Origin: Candidatus Aminicenantota bacterium
GTDB taxonomy: Bacteria; Acidobacteriota; Aminicenantia; UBA2199
Length of the DNA: 7,817 bases
Assembly (NCBI GenBank): GCA_020355945.1
Contig: CP070627.1
Location: 7,773,216-7,781,032, forward strand
Reading direction: 5' to 3'
Part shown: in pieces, positions 1-6,375 of the stretch
How the letters are laid out: every line of letters begins with the position of its first letter
Numbering within the stretch: the first letter of the stretch is position 1
Notes under the pieces: model-generated
What the model was told of the DNA's origin: nothing
Databases searched by the model: none
Seen by the model: the letters and a program-made list of their open reading frames with translations, nothing else
Program-made: the position numbers and the translations under genes

Positions 1-3
1 TTT

Positions 4-134
4 GTAACTATTCAGTTTTTGGAAGTAAAATGCAGTTCATGATCGAATGAGCCTCAGGGAGATGGCCGAAGGACACCGTACGGGCGAATGAGACATGAAC
101 TGCATGAAAAGTTTTTCCAAAACTGAATAGTTAC
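4..134. mobile_element. MITE-like nested inverted-repeat element (131 bp)
   Basis: The ends are inverted repeats: 4-24 begins GTAACTATTCAG and 115-134 is its reverse complement apart from one extra T in the left arm. Inside lies a second, perfect 12-bp inverted repeat, ATGCAGTTCATG (30-41) against CATGAACTGCAT (94-105). An 8-bp direct repeat, CGAATGAG, sits just inside it at 44-51 and 85-92. There is no credible coding sequence in the element. GTAA termini are typical of IS66-family ends, which make 8-bp target duplications. The 8 bases after the right end (135-142, CTGGGTTT) finish in TTT, matching the only three bases visible before the left end (1-3). The IS66 link is inference; the element could also be a structured RNA or a REP-like palindrome. 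Confidence 0.6.
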
Positions 135-176
135 CTGGGTTTAGGTTTGAGTGATATTTTCTTTTACTTAAATTGG

Positions 177-185
177 TGATATAAT
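177..185 (+). promoter_or_regulatory. Extended -10 promoter for the PLP enzyme gene
   Basis: The sequence TGA-TATAAT is a perfect -10 hexamer (180-185) with the upstream TGn extension (177-179). No acceptable -35 box lies 16-18 bp upstream, which is common for extended -10 promoters. Transcription would be expected to start near 191-193, leaving almost no leader before the ATG at 195. Confidence 0.55.
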
Positions 186-194
186 AGTGCTGCG

Positions 195-1661
195 ATGAAA
201 AACCTGGAGAAATATTTTGAGACATTTAGAAGAAATATAGTAGGGATTGACGCTGCCTATGAGTCACCCTACGGCTGGCAGCGCCTTGTTTATGCGGACT
301 GGGTGGCCAGCGGTCGTTTATATGGACCCATTGAAGATAAGATCAAAAATGAATTCGGGCCTTTTATGGCCAATACCCACACCGAAACCAGTGAAACAGG
401 CACACGAACGACTCATGCCTATCATCATGCCCAGGAATTGATTAAAAAGCACTGCAATGCCAACCCTGATGATGTCATTATTACCGCGGGTTCCGGTATG
501 ACCCGGGTAGTGAATAAATTGCAGCGCATATTGGGATTAAAACTGTCAGGCTGCATGGGCAGTAATTGTGTGGATGAATTGGAAAAGCCGGTGGTATTTA
601 TCACCCATATGGAGCATCACTCCAACCATACTTCCTGGTTTGAAACCATCTGTGATGTGGTGATATTACCGCCCAGGGAAGACCTACTGATCGACCTGGA
701 TGAATTAAGGGCCCACTTAAAAAAACATAAAGATCGCCGGTTTAAAATCGGTTCTTTTACCGCGGCTTCCAATGTAACAGGAATTGAACCGCCGTACCAT
801 GAAATGGCTAAAATCATGCATGAGTTTGAAGGTCTTTGTTTTGTGGATTTTGCCATGGCAGCACCTTATGCTGAAATCGATATGCATCCCAAAGACCCGA
901 TGGAGAAACTGGATGCGGTGTTTTTTTCTCCCCATAAGTTTTTAGGGGGGCCGGGTGCCTCCGGTGTATTGATATTTGACTCTAACCTCTATCATTGCCA
1001 GGCACCGGATAATCCCGGGGGAGGCACGGTTCACTGGACCAATCCCTGGGGCGAATACAGTTATATTAGTGATATAGAAGTCCGAGAAGATGGCGGCACC
1101 CCGGGTATTTTACAAACCATTCGGGCTGCCCTGGCTGTTGAATTGAAAGGAAAGATGGGGGTGGCCCACATCAGGAAACGAGAGGCAGAACTGGTGAAAA
1201 TGGCCTTCAAAGAGTTAAGAAAAATCCCCCGGGTGAATATCCTGGCAGATAATGTGGAAGACCGCCTGGGATGTATTTCCTTTTATGGGGAAGACATTCA
1301 TTATAATTTGATTGTCAAGCTGTTAAGCGATCGGTTCGGTATCCAGGTGAGGGGCGGCTGCGCATGCGCCGGTACCTATGGCCACTATTTACTCCATGTC
1401 AGTTACGAGCAATCAAAAGCCATCAGCGAACTCATCGATCTTGGAGATTTCTCTACAAAGCCGGGATGGATTCGCCTCTCCCTTCACCCTACCATGACCG
1501 ATGACGAACTTTACTATGTCCTGGATGCGATTAAACAAATTATTGCCAATGCCTCCCAATGGGAGAAGGATTATCACTATGACCCACATACCAACGAGTA
1601 TTACCATAAACACTTTGCCCAAAAGAGTAAAGAATGCGCGGTGAGTTGGTTCCGCCTGTAA
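195..1661 (+). CDS. Class V aminotransferase-fold PLP enzyme (cysteine desulfurase-like)
   Basis: This 488-residue protein has the fold-type I layout of the NifS/SufS/Csd group (class V aminotransferases). Visible landmarks are EHHSN at 140-144, where the first His should stack on PLP; Asp218 in FVDFA, for the pyridine nitrogen; SPHKF with Lys248 as the Schiff-base lysine; and WIRLS with Arg427, probably binding substrate carboxylate. At the position of the desulfurase cysteine loop it has RGGCACAGTYGH (386-397), with Cys389 and Cys391. It is longer than the usual ~400-420 residues, with an insert around 110-130 that carries another Cys pair (120, 125) and a His/Tyr-rich tail (460-474). The family suggests cysteine or selenocysteine sulfur/selenium release, but substrate and partners are unknown; no iscU- or suf-like gene is nearby. 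The start fits the predicted N-terminal helix, yet no Shine-Dalgarno sequence lies at normal spacing, suggesting leaderless translation. Confidence 0.88.
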   Translation: MKNLEKYFETFRRNIVGIDAAYESPYGWQRLVYADWVASGRLYGPIEDKIKNEFGPFMANTHTETSETGTRTTHAYHHAQELIKKHCNANPDDVIITAGSGMTRVVNKLQRILGLKLSGCMGSNCVDELEKPVVFITHMEHHSNHTSWFETICDVVILPPREDLLIDLDELRAHLKKHKDRRFKIGSFTAASNVTGIEPPYHEMAKIMHEFEGLCFVDFAMAAPYAEIDMHPKDPMEKLDAVFFSPHKFLGGPGASGVLIFDSNLYHCQAPDNPGGGTVHWTNPWGEYSYISDIEVREDGGTPGILQTIRAALAVELKGKMGVAHIRKREAELVKMAFKELRKIPRVNILADNVEDRLGCISFYGEDIHYNLIVKLLSDRFGIQVRGGCACAGTYGHYLLHVSYEQSKAISELIDLGDFSTKPGWIRLSLHPTMTDDELYYVLDAIKQIIANASQWEKDYHYDPHTNEYYHKHFAQKSKECAVSWFRL

Positions 1662-1682
1662 TGGAGTATGTAATGAGAACAA

Positions 1683-1703
1683 GGACGGAACACTGTTCTG
1701 TCC
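1683..1703. repeat. 21-bp interrupted palindrome in the gap before the kinase pair
   Basis: GGACGGAACA and TGTTCTGTCC are inverted 10-base arms around a single C, with one mismatch that would be a G-U pair in RNA. The core GAACACTGTTC is a perfect 11-bp dyad. The heptamer ACAAGGA occurs on both sides (1679-1685 and 1711-1717). No T-run follows, so a standard intrinsic terminator is unlikely. An operator for the kinase genes or an RNA hairpin that limits read-through are both possible. Confidence 0.4.
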
Positions 1704-1751
1704 GTACGATACAAGGAAAATTTATCCAGTAAGAGACAAGAATCGAAATAT

Positions 1752-1757
1752 AAGGAG
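1752..1757 (+). promoter_or_regulatory. Ribosome binding site that selects the GTG start at 1765
   Basis: AAGGAG lies 7 bases before GTG 1765 but 13 bases before the in-frame ATG at 1771. The spacing therefore favours GTG as the initiation codon. Confidence 0.7.
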
Positions 1758-1764
1758 AAGAACA

Positions 1765-3891
1765 GTGACGATGTTTCCAGAAATACCCGGTTATAAAATT
1801 GAAAAAAAGATTGGAGAAAGCAGCATGACTGAGGTTTACCTGGGAGTCCAGGAAGACCTGGAGCGAAATGTAGCCATCAAAGTACTGAATCCGGTATTAT
1901 TTCAGGATAAAACCCTGGCCGAGAGATTTATGAAGGAGGCCAGGGAAGCCACCAAATTCGTTCATCCCAATATTGCCGATATCCCGGAAGTAGGCGAAAC
2001 CAATGACCTCCACTATATCGTGATGGAATACTTGCCGGAAAGTTTAAGAGATAAAATAATTAGCCAGTTTAAAAATGGCGGTGGAAGCGACCAAATGGAG
2101 ATAGAACGTGGGGCAGCGGACTTCACCATGGAGGCAGAACCAAAAACAGGAGAAAAATTGGAAGTTCCGGAGCTGCTGCATATTTTAAAGCAAGTGATTC
2201 GGGCGTTGGATTACGCTCATAAAAATGGGGTGTTTCACACAAATATTCGGCCGGAAAATATCCGCTTCCGTGAGGACGGCACACCCACTGTGGTGGATTT
2301 CTTTATCTCAAAAGTATTGGGCCCCGGTGCCAGGGAAGCTTTGAAAGAAAAAGGGATTACTTATGGTTCACCTTATTATGGAAGCCCGGAACAGGCGCTC
2401 AAGAAACCCCTGGACGGCAAAAGTGATATCTACAGCCTGGGTGTGGTCTTTTATGAAATGTTGACCGGCCAGGTGCCCTATAATGCCGCAGAGGAAATGG
2501 CCATTGAAAATCAACATATCATGGAACCGGTACCTCAATTACCGGATCATCTGAGGAACTTCCAACCACTGCTGGATAAAATGATGGCAAAAGACAAAGA
2601 AAAACGCACCCCGGGCGGTACTGAATTGGTCCAATTGATCGATGGAGTGACTCACAAAGTACCGGAAGACAGGGTAAAAGAAAGAAGAGAACCGGAAATA
2701 GCCGCAGAACAAGACATACCCCTGGAAAAACAAGTGGAGATATTAGAACGACAAGCAAAGGAAGCAGAAAGGGAAACAAAGACAGAGAAAAGAAATATAA
2801 CACTGAAATTAAAGAGCAGCGGAAAAGGGAAAGAAGATTTCTTGAAGACATTGCTGAATCCCAAAATCCTGGTACCGGTGGTGGGCGTATTGGTAATAAT
2901 CGTGGTCCTGGGTGTTCTGGTGGGTTTGTTCAATAAACCATCAACCCCTACCTACACGGGTGATACCGGTAAGAAGGTGCAGGGCCAACAAGAGAAAGTA
3001 ACCGTGGCAGAAAAACAAAAGCCCCTTACCAAAGAGGAACGATTGGAACAGGAAAGGAAAGAGCGTCAGTTCCAGTATCAGTTCCAATTGGCGAAAAAAT
3101 TTTTTAAAAGTGGTCAATACCAAAAAGCCCTGGAAAAATTAAAAAAAGCTGAGACCTTTAAAACCACGCCTGAGTCAAAGCAATTGGCAGAGAAGATAAA
3201 AGTAAAGCAGTTAGAAAAAAAAGACCACGATGCCTTCAAAAATGCATTAGCTGCTGCCAGTATTTCGGCTGTAGAAGAGTATTTGCAGCAATTTCCTTCG
3301 GGACTGCATGTCAAAGAAGCGCAAGAAAAGTTAAAGGAATTGCAGGAAGAGAATAGACGCCAGGAAGCTGAACGACGGCGCATATTGGCTGCCAGTACCA
3401 GGCTTCGCTCCCAACCCCGGGACCTTTCCGTGCAAGATGTCAGGGCCATGTTGGAAAAACATGGATTTTTTGAAAAGTATTACCATAAATCCGGTGATTT
3501 TAAAAATCACTTCGAAGTAAGAGACGTTAAAAAGGACAAAATCGTGGTTGACTTTGCTACGGCTTTGATCTGGCACCAGTCCGGTTCCGAGAGCTATATG
3601 AACGTTGAAAAAGCCCGGCAGTGGATCGCGGATTTAAACCAACAGGGGTATGGGGGATATTCTGACTGGCGGCTGCCCACATTGGAAGAAGCCGCTTCTC
3701 TAATAGAGAAAAAAGAATCAATGTCCAACCTTTTTATCGATCCTGTCTTCTCCAGCGAGCAGAGATACATCTGGACCGCCGACACCTTTGAAAAGACCAG
3801 GACCTGGGCGGTTGATTTTTACAGTGGTGATGTAAGCAAGGTGCCCCTGCAAGCGTTAGCTTATGTCCGACCGGTGCGCTCTTTGAGATAG
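1765..3891 (+). CDS. Membrane pseudokinase of the Hanks Ser/Thr family with C-terminal DUF1566 domain
   Basis: This 708-residue protein carries a kinase fold at about 9-292, a charged juxtamembrane region (300-357), one membrane span (about 368-389), a TPR-like helical hairpin (about 438-478), one helical repeat with YLQQFPSG (487-526) and a DUF1566/Lcl C-terminal domain (about 590-708, with GGYSDWRLPT and a VRPVR end). VAIK Lys39, alpha-C Glu58, Asp178 and SPEQ are kept. The glycine loop is reduced to GESSMTEV, HRD is HTN (Asn160 in place of the catalytic Asp), the catalytic-loop Lys is Arg162, DFG is DFF, and the activation loop lacks the Thr cluster of its paralogue. About 26 extra acidic residues lie between helices D and E. 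It may still bind nucleotide, but phosphotransfer should be crippled. The next gene encodes an intact paralogue, so I infer a scaffold, allosteric partner or sensor role. The kinase should be cytoplasmic and DUF1566 extracytoplasmic. Confidence 0.9.
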   Translation: MTMFPEIPGYKIEKKIGESSMTEVYLGVQEDLERNVAIKVLNPVLFQDKTLAERFMKEAREATKFVHPNIADIPEVGETNDLHYIVMEYLPESLRDKIISQFKNGGGSDQMEIERGAADFTMEAEPKTGEKLEVPELLHILKQVIRALDYAHKNGVFHTNIRPENIRFREDGTPTVVDFFISKVLGPGAREALKEKGITYGSPYYGSPEQALKKPLDGKSDIYSLGVVFYEMLTGQVPYNAAEEMAIENQHIMEPVPQLPDHLRNFQPLLDKMMAKDKEKRTPGGTELVQLIDGVTHKVPEDRVKERREPEIAAEQDIPLEKQVEILERQAKEAERETKTEKRNITLKLKSSGKGKEDFLKTLLNPKILVPVVGVLVIIVVLGVLVGLFNKPSTPTYTGDTGKKVQGQQEKVTVAEKQKPLTKEERLEQERKERQFQYQFQLAKKFFKSGQYQKALEKLKKAETFKTTPESKQLAEKIKVKQLEKKDHDAFKNALAAASISAVEEYLQQFPSGLHVKEAQEKLKELQEENRRQEAERRRILAASTRLRSQPRDLSVQDVRAMLEKHGFFEKYYHKSGDFKNHFEVRDVKKDKIVVDFATALIWHQSGSESYMNVEKARQWIADLNQQGYGGYSDWRLPTLEEAASLIEKKESMSNLFIDPVFSSEQRYIWTADTFEKTRTWAVDFYSGDVSKVPLQALAYVRPVRSLR

Positions 3892-3894
3892 GGC

Positions 3895-3923
3895 TTGATT
3901 TTTACGTTTAAACAATATAAGAT
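3895..3923 (+). promoter_or_regulatory. Weak candidate internal promoter before the active kinase gene
   Basis: TTGATT (3895-3900) and TAAGAT (3918-3923) are separated by 17 bp, each matching four of six consensus positions. In an AT-rich 64-bp gap this could be chance. If real, the active kinase could be made independently of the pseudokinase. Confidence 0.22.
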
Positions 3924-3945
3924 TAACTATTAAAAATTTATCAAC

Positions 3946-3949
3946 AGGA
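3946..3949 (+). promoter_or_regulatory. Ribosome binding site that selects ATG 3956 (or 3959)
   Basis: AGGA ends at 3949. The in-frame TTG at 3950 touches it and cannot be served by it. ATG 3956 lies 6 bases downstream and ATG 3959 lies 9 bases downstream, so one of these adjacent ATGs is the start. Confidence 0.55.
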
Positions 3950-3955
3950 TTGCAA

Positions 3956-6175
3956 ATGATGGTTAACAGCGAAGCGCTGCCGAAGATACCCGGATACAGG
4001 ATAGAGAAAAAGCTGGGCCGCGGGGGTATGGCGGATGTTTATCTAGGAGTACAGGAAGTTCTTGGTCGGAAGGTAGCTATAAAAGTATTAGCCGCGGAAA
4101 TGCTCCAGAATCAACAAGTGGTAGAACGGTTCCTGAATGAAGCCCGCACCGCTTCCCACCTGGAGCACCCCAATATCGTCACCATTCACGATGTGGGGCA
4201 GGTGGAGGACACCTGTTATATCGTGATGGAATACATGCCGGAGAGCCTGGTGGATAGGATAAAAACCAGTCCCGATAACAAGATTGAACCCAGGGAAGCA
4301 TTCCGAATCCTCAAACGGATGGCAAAAGCATTGGATTATGCCCATAGAGAAGGTTTTATCCACCGGGATATTAAACCTGATAATATACTGTTTCGCAAAG
4401 ATAATACACCGGTGCTGGTGGATTTTGGCATTGCCCGCACAGTGAAGTCCAATGCCCAGTTAACCACCACAGGTATGATTATAGGCACCCCTCACTATAT
4501 GAGCCCGGAGCAGTGCCAGGGAGAGAAAATTGACGGCCAAAGCGATATTTACAGCCTGGGCATTGTGTTGTATGAAATGTTGACGGGTGATATTCCTTAT
4601 CGGGCGGATAGTGCCGCGGGAATATTGGTCAAGCATATCCGGGAGCCCCTCCCCCAATTACCTGCTGAACTGCAAAAATACCAACCCCTGCTGAATCGAA
4701 TGGTGGCAAAAGAAAAGACCCAGAGAATTCGCTCCGGTGAGCAGCTCCTGGAACTCCTGCGGCGCTGTGAACCCCAAAGCCCATTGGATACCATTGAAGT
4801 GAGTCGTCCCGAGAAGTGGGTGTTCCAGGAACAAGGAGAAAACACCGATGTGGAACCCACGACATTAACTCCCTATAAAACCGTCAAAAAAAGAAAATCA
4901 CTGGTGTGGCTCCTGTTAATCATCTTTTTAATCGTGGGAGGGGGGGCAGCCTATTATTACCTGGAATATCTACCCCATCTCCAAAAAAAACAGGCCGTGG
5001 TCGATCAAAACCAGTTAGAAGAAAAAGAAATTACGGTAAAAGAACCGGATATCGTCACCCGGGAAAAACCGTCACAAAAAACCCAATCCCCGAAAGAAGT
5101 TCCCCCCGGGCCCGGTGACAAAGGTAACACTGATGAAATTAAAGATAGAGAGTATAAACAGCATCTTACCATGGCAGAGGTGTATTTCAAGGAAGGAGAA
5201 ATTAATAAAGCCCAAAAAAAGTTAGACCAGGCCAAAGCTATCAAGGAAACCAGCGAGGTCAGCGCACTGCAGAAGCAGATTAACCATTACCTGCAAGAAG
5301 AAAAACAAAAGGAATTCAACCAATATTTTTCCCGGGCAAAAGATTTCTACCGACAGGGTAATTACACCAAGGCAAAGGAAAATATTGCAGCGGCGCAGCA
5401 GGTGAAAACCACGGATGAGTTGGAATCCCTGGCACGGGAAATCCGCAAAAAAGAAGAAGCGATACAACGCAAAGCGCAGCAGGAGCGATTACGTAAAAGA
5501 AGAGACGATGATGCTTTTGGGCGGGCTAAATCCCGCAATACCATATACGCCTATGAAAAATACCTGGAAAAATACCCTTCCGGACGCCACGCCCAGGAAG
5601 CCCGAAAGCGGCTCGATGAATTAAAAAGCGCCGTCCAACTGGAAAACAAAATTCAAGACGATGTGGCCTTTGAAATCGCGTCCGGTAAAAATACCATCTC
5701 CGCTTACCAGGATTATTTGAATCAATTTCCCTATGGCCTTCATGCGGCAGAGGCAAAAGCGAAAATAGAGATGCTTAAAAAGAAAGTAATCCGGGAGACA
5801 AAGGAGAAGATCGAGCTGCTGCATATCAAATTTTTTGAATCTGGGGTTAAAGCGCAGCCAGTGGGTGAGCGGAAATATAGCACCCGTTTTTCTAAGGAAA
5901 CCACCCGGTATGTTTACACTGAAATAAAATATAAGAACAAACTCTATCGTATATCCACCAGTACCAATCGGGTCATCCTGGAATACAGCGGTACCGGGGG
6001 TTTTGGCAGTCATCAATTAAAAGGTCTTATCAATTCGCTGCAAGAAGCCGCAGATGGACTTTACTCCCGGGGAATGGGATGGCCAGAAACCGGTAAATGG
6101 CCAGCCGGTATCTATACCGTTACCATCTACTTTGAAGACAAAAAGGTGGGGCACTCCCGGTTCGAGATTTATTGA
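3956..6175 (+). CDS. Membrane Ser/Thr protein kinase (PknB-like kinase domain), catalytically intact
   Basis: Counted from ATG 3956 the protein has 739 residues. The kinase domain (about 12-270) has a glycine loop GRGGMADV (21-28), VAIK Lys43, alpha-C Glu62, HRDIKPDN with catalytic Asp138, Lys140 and Asn143, DFG Asp156, activation-loop threonines 170-172 and GTPHYMSPEQ (177-186), so it should phosphorylate Ser/Thr and probably itself. A basic KKRK precedes a single membrane span (about 315-336), placing the kinase inside and the rest outside. Outside are a Pro-rich linker (to about 390), two TPR-like segments (about 403-443 and 453-500), two tandem helical repeats (YLEKYPSG and YLNQFPYG, about 516-610) and a beta-rich end domain (622-739) I do not recognise. 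There are no PASTA repeats. It is a paralogue of the upstream pseudokinase, matching it from the N terminus through the helical repeats and then diverging. The 64-bp gap suggests one operon. ATG 3959 would shorten it by one residue. Confidence 0.92.
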   Translation: MMVNSEALPKIPGYRIEKKLGRGGMADVYLGVQEVLGRKVAIKVLAAEMLQNQQVVERFLNEARTASHLEHPNIVTIHDVGQVEDTCYIVMEYMPESLVDRIKTSPDNKIEPREAFRILKRMAKALDYAHREGFIHRDIKPDNILFRKDNTPVLVDFGIARTVKSNAQLTTTGMIIGTPHYMSPEQCQGEKIDGQSDIYSLGIVLYEMLTGDIPYRADSAAGILVKHIREPLPQLPAELQKYQPLLNRMVAKEKTQRIRSGEQLLELLRRCEPQSPLDTIEVSRPEKWVFQEQGENTDVEPTTLTPYKTVKKRKSLVWLLLIIFLIVGGGAAYYYLEYLPHLQKKQAVVDQNQLEEKEITVKEPDIVTREKPSQKTQSPKEVPPGPGDKGNTDEIKDREYKQHLTMAEVYFKEGEINKAQKKLDQAKAIKETSEVSALQKQINHYLQEEKQKEFNQYFSRAKDFYRQGNYTKAKENIAAAQQVKTTDELESLAREIRKKEEAIQRKAQQERLRKRRDDDAFGRAKSRNTIYAYEKYLEKYPSGRHAQEARKRLDELKSAVQLENKIQDDVAFEIASGKNTISAYQDYLNQFPYGLHAAEAKAKIEMLKKKVIRETKEKIELLHIKFFESGVKAQPVGERKYSTRFSKETTRYVYTEIKYKNKLYRISTSTNRVILEYSGTGGFGSHQLKGLINSLQEAADGLYSRGMGWPETGKWPAGIYTVTIYFEDKKVGHSRFEIY

Positions 6176-6280
6176 GAGTTATCAAAACCACGGAGTACTA
6201 ATTTCTATTGGGGTTCCTCAAGTTTGTTCTGTCTTTCCTCTTTATTATCATGCGCCAGGATGAATAAATAAAATACCTGT

Positions 6281-6337
6281 ATTTTGTCAAACCATTTTAC
6301 AAAATGTATATCATTTTGTCCAATGATTTGACAAAAT
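6281..6337. promoter_or_regulatory. Tandem pair of 25-bp operator-like dyads
   Basis: Two dyads of the form ATTTTGT-N11-ACAAAAT lie at 6281-6305 and 6313-6337, identical at 21 of 25 positions and offset by 32 bp, about three helical turns. The outer half-sites extend to ATTTTGTCAA (6281-6290) and its exact complement TTGACAAAAT (6328-6337). The second dyad overlaps the -35 box of the promoter for the downstream ATPase, the arrangement expected for a dimeric repressor binding two sites. The regulator is unknown. Confidence 0.6.
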
Positions 6338-6356
6338 GATAGGATTCTGATACATT
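6328..6356 (+). promoter_or_regulatory. Sigma70-type promoter for the ATPase gene
   Basis: A perfect -35 TTGACA (6328-6333) is followed after 17 bp by TACATT (6351-6356), which matches four of six positions and is preceded by a TGA extended -10 element (6348-6350). Transcription should begin near 6363, giving a leader of about 13 bases. It lies within and just downstream of the operator-like dyads. Confidence 0.6.
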
Positions 6357-6365
6357 TACCAACCA

Positions 6366-6370
6366 GAGGA
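6366..6370 (+). promoter_or_regulatory. Ribosome binding site that selects ATG 6376
   Basis: GAGGA (6366-6370) overlaps the first in-frame ATG at 6370 and leaves 5 bases before the second ATG at 6376. The second ATG is therefore the better start, removing two residues from the longest reading frame. Confidence 0.55.
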
Positions 6371-6375
6371 TGAAA

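Noticed and set aside
147..168. -35 box for the promoter at 177-185 (TTGAGT at 147 or TTTACT at 163)
   Set aside because: The spacers would be 27 and 11 bp, outside the usable range; the extended -10 explains the promoter without them.
37..225. Small - strand coding sequence of 62 codons
   Set aside because: It runs through the inverted-repeat element and the promoter of the PLP enzyme gene and into that gene, with no recognisable domain.
1683..1703. Intrinsic terminator after the PLP enzyme gene
   Set aside because: The stem is good but is followed by GTACGATACAAGG, with no T-run on the + strand.
3535..3891. DUF1566 as the variable target of a diversity-generating retroelement
   Set aside because: DUF1566 domains can be such targets, but the window has no reverse transcriptase, no template copy of the C-terminal sequence and no avd-like gene.
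3950..3952. TTG start for the active kinase
   Set aside because: It directly abuts the AGGA ribosome binding site, whereas ATG 3956 and 3959 are properly spaced.
6054..6263. + strand frame of 69 codons overlapping the end of the active kinase gene
   Set aside because: It is an out-of-frame shadow of the kinase C terminus running into the gap, with no ribosome binding site or domain.
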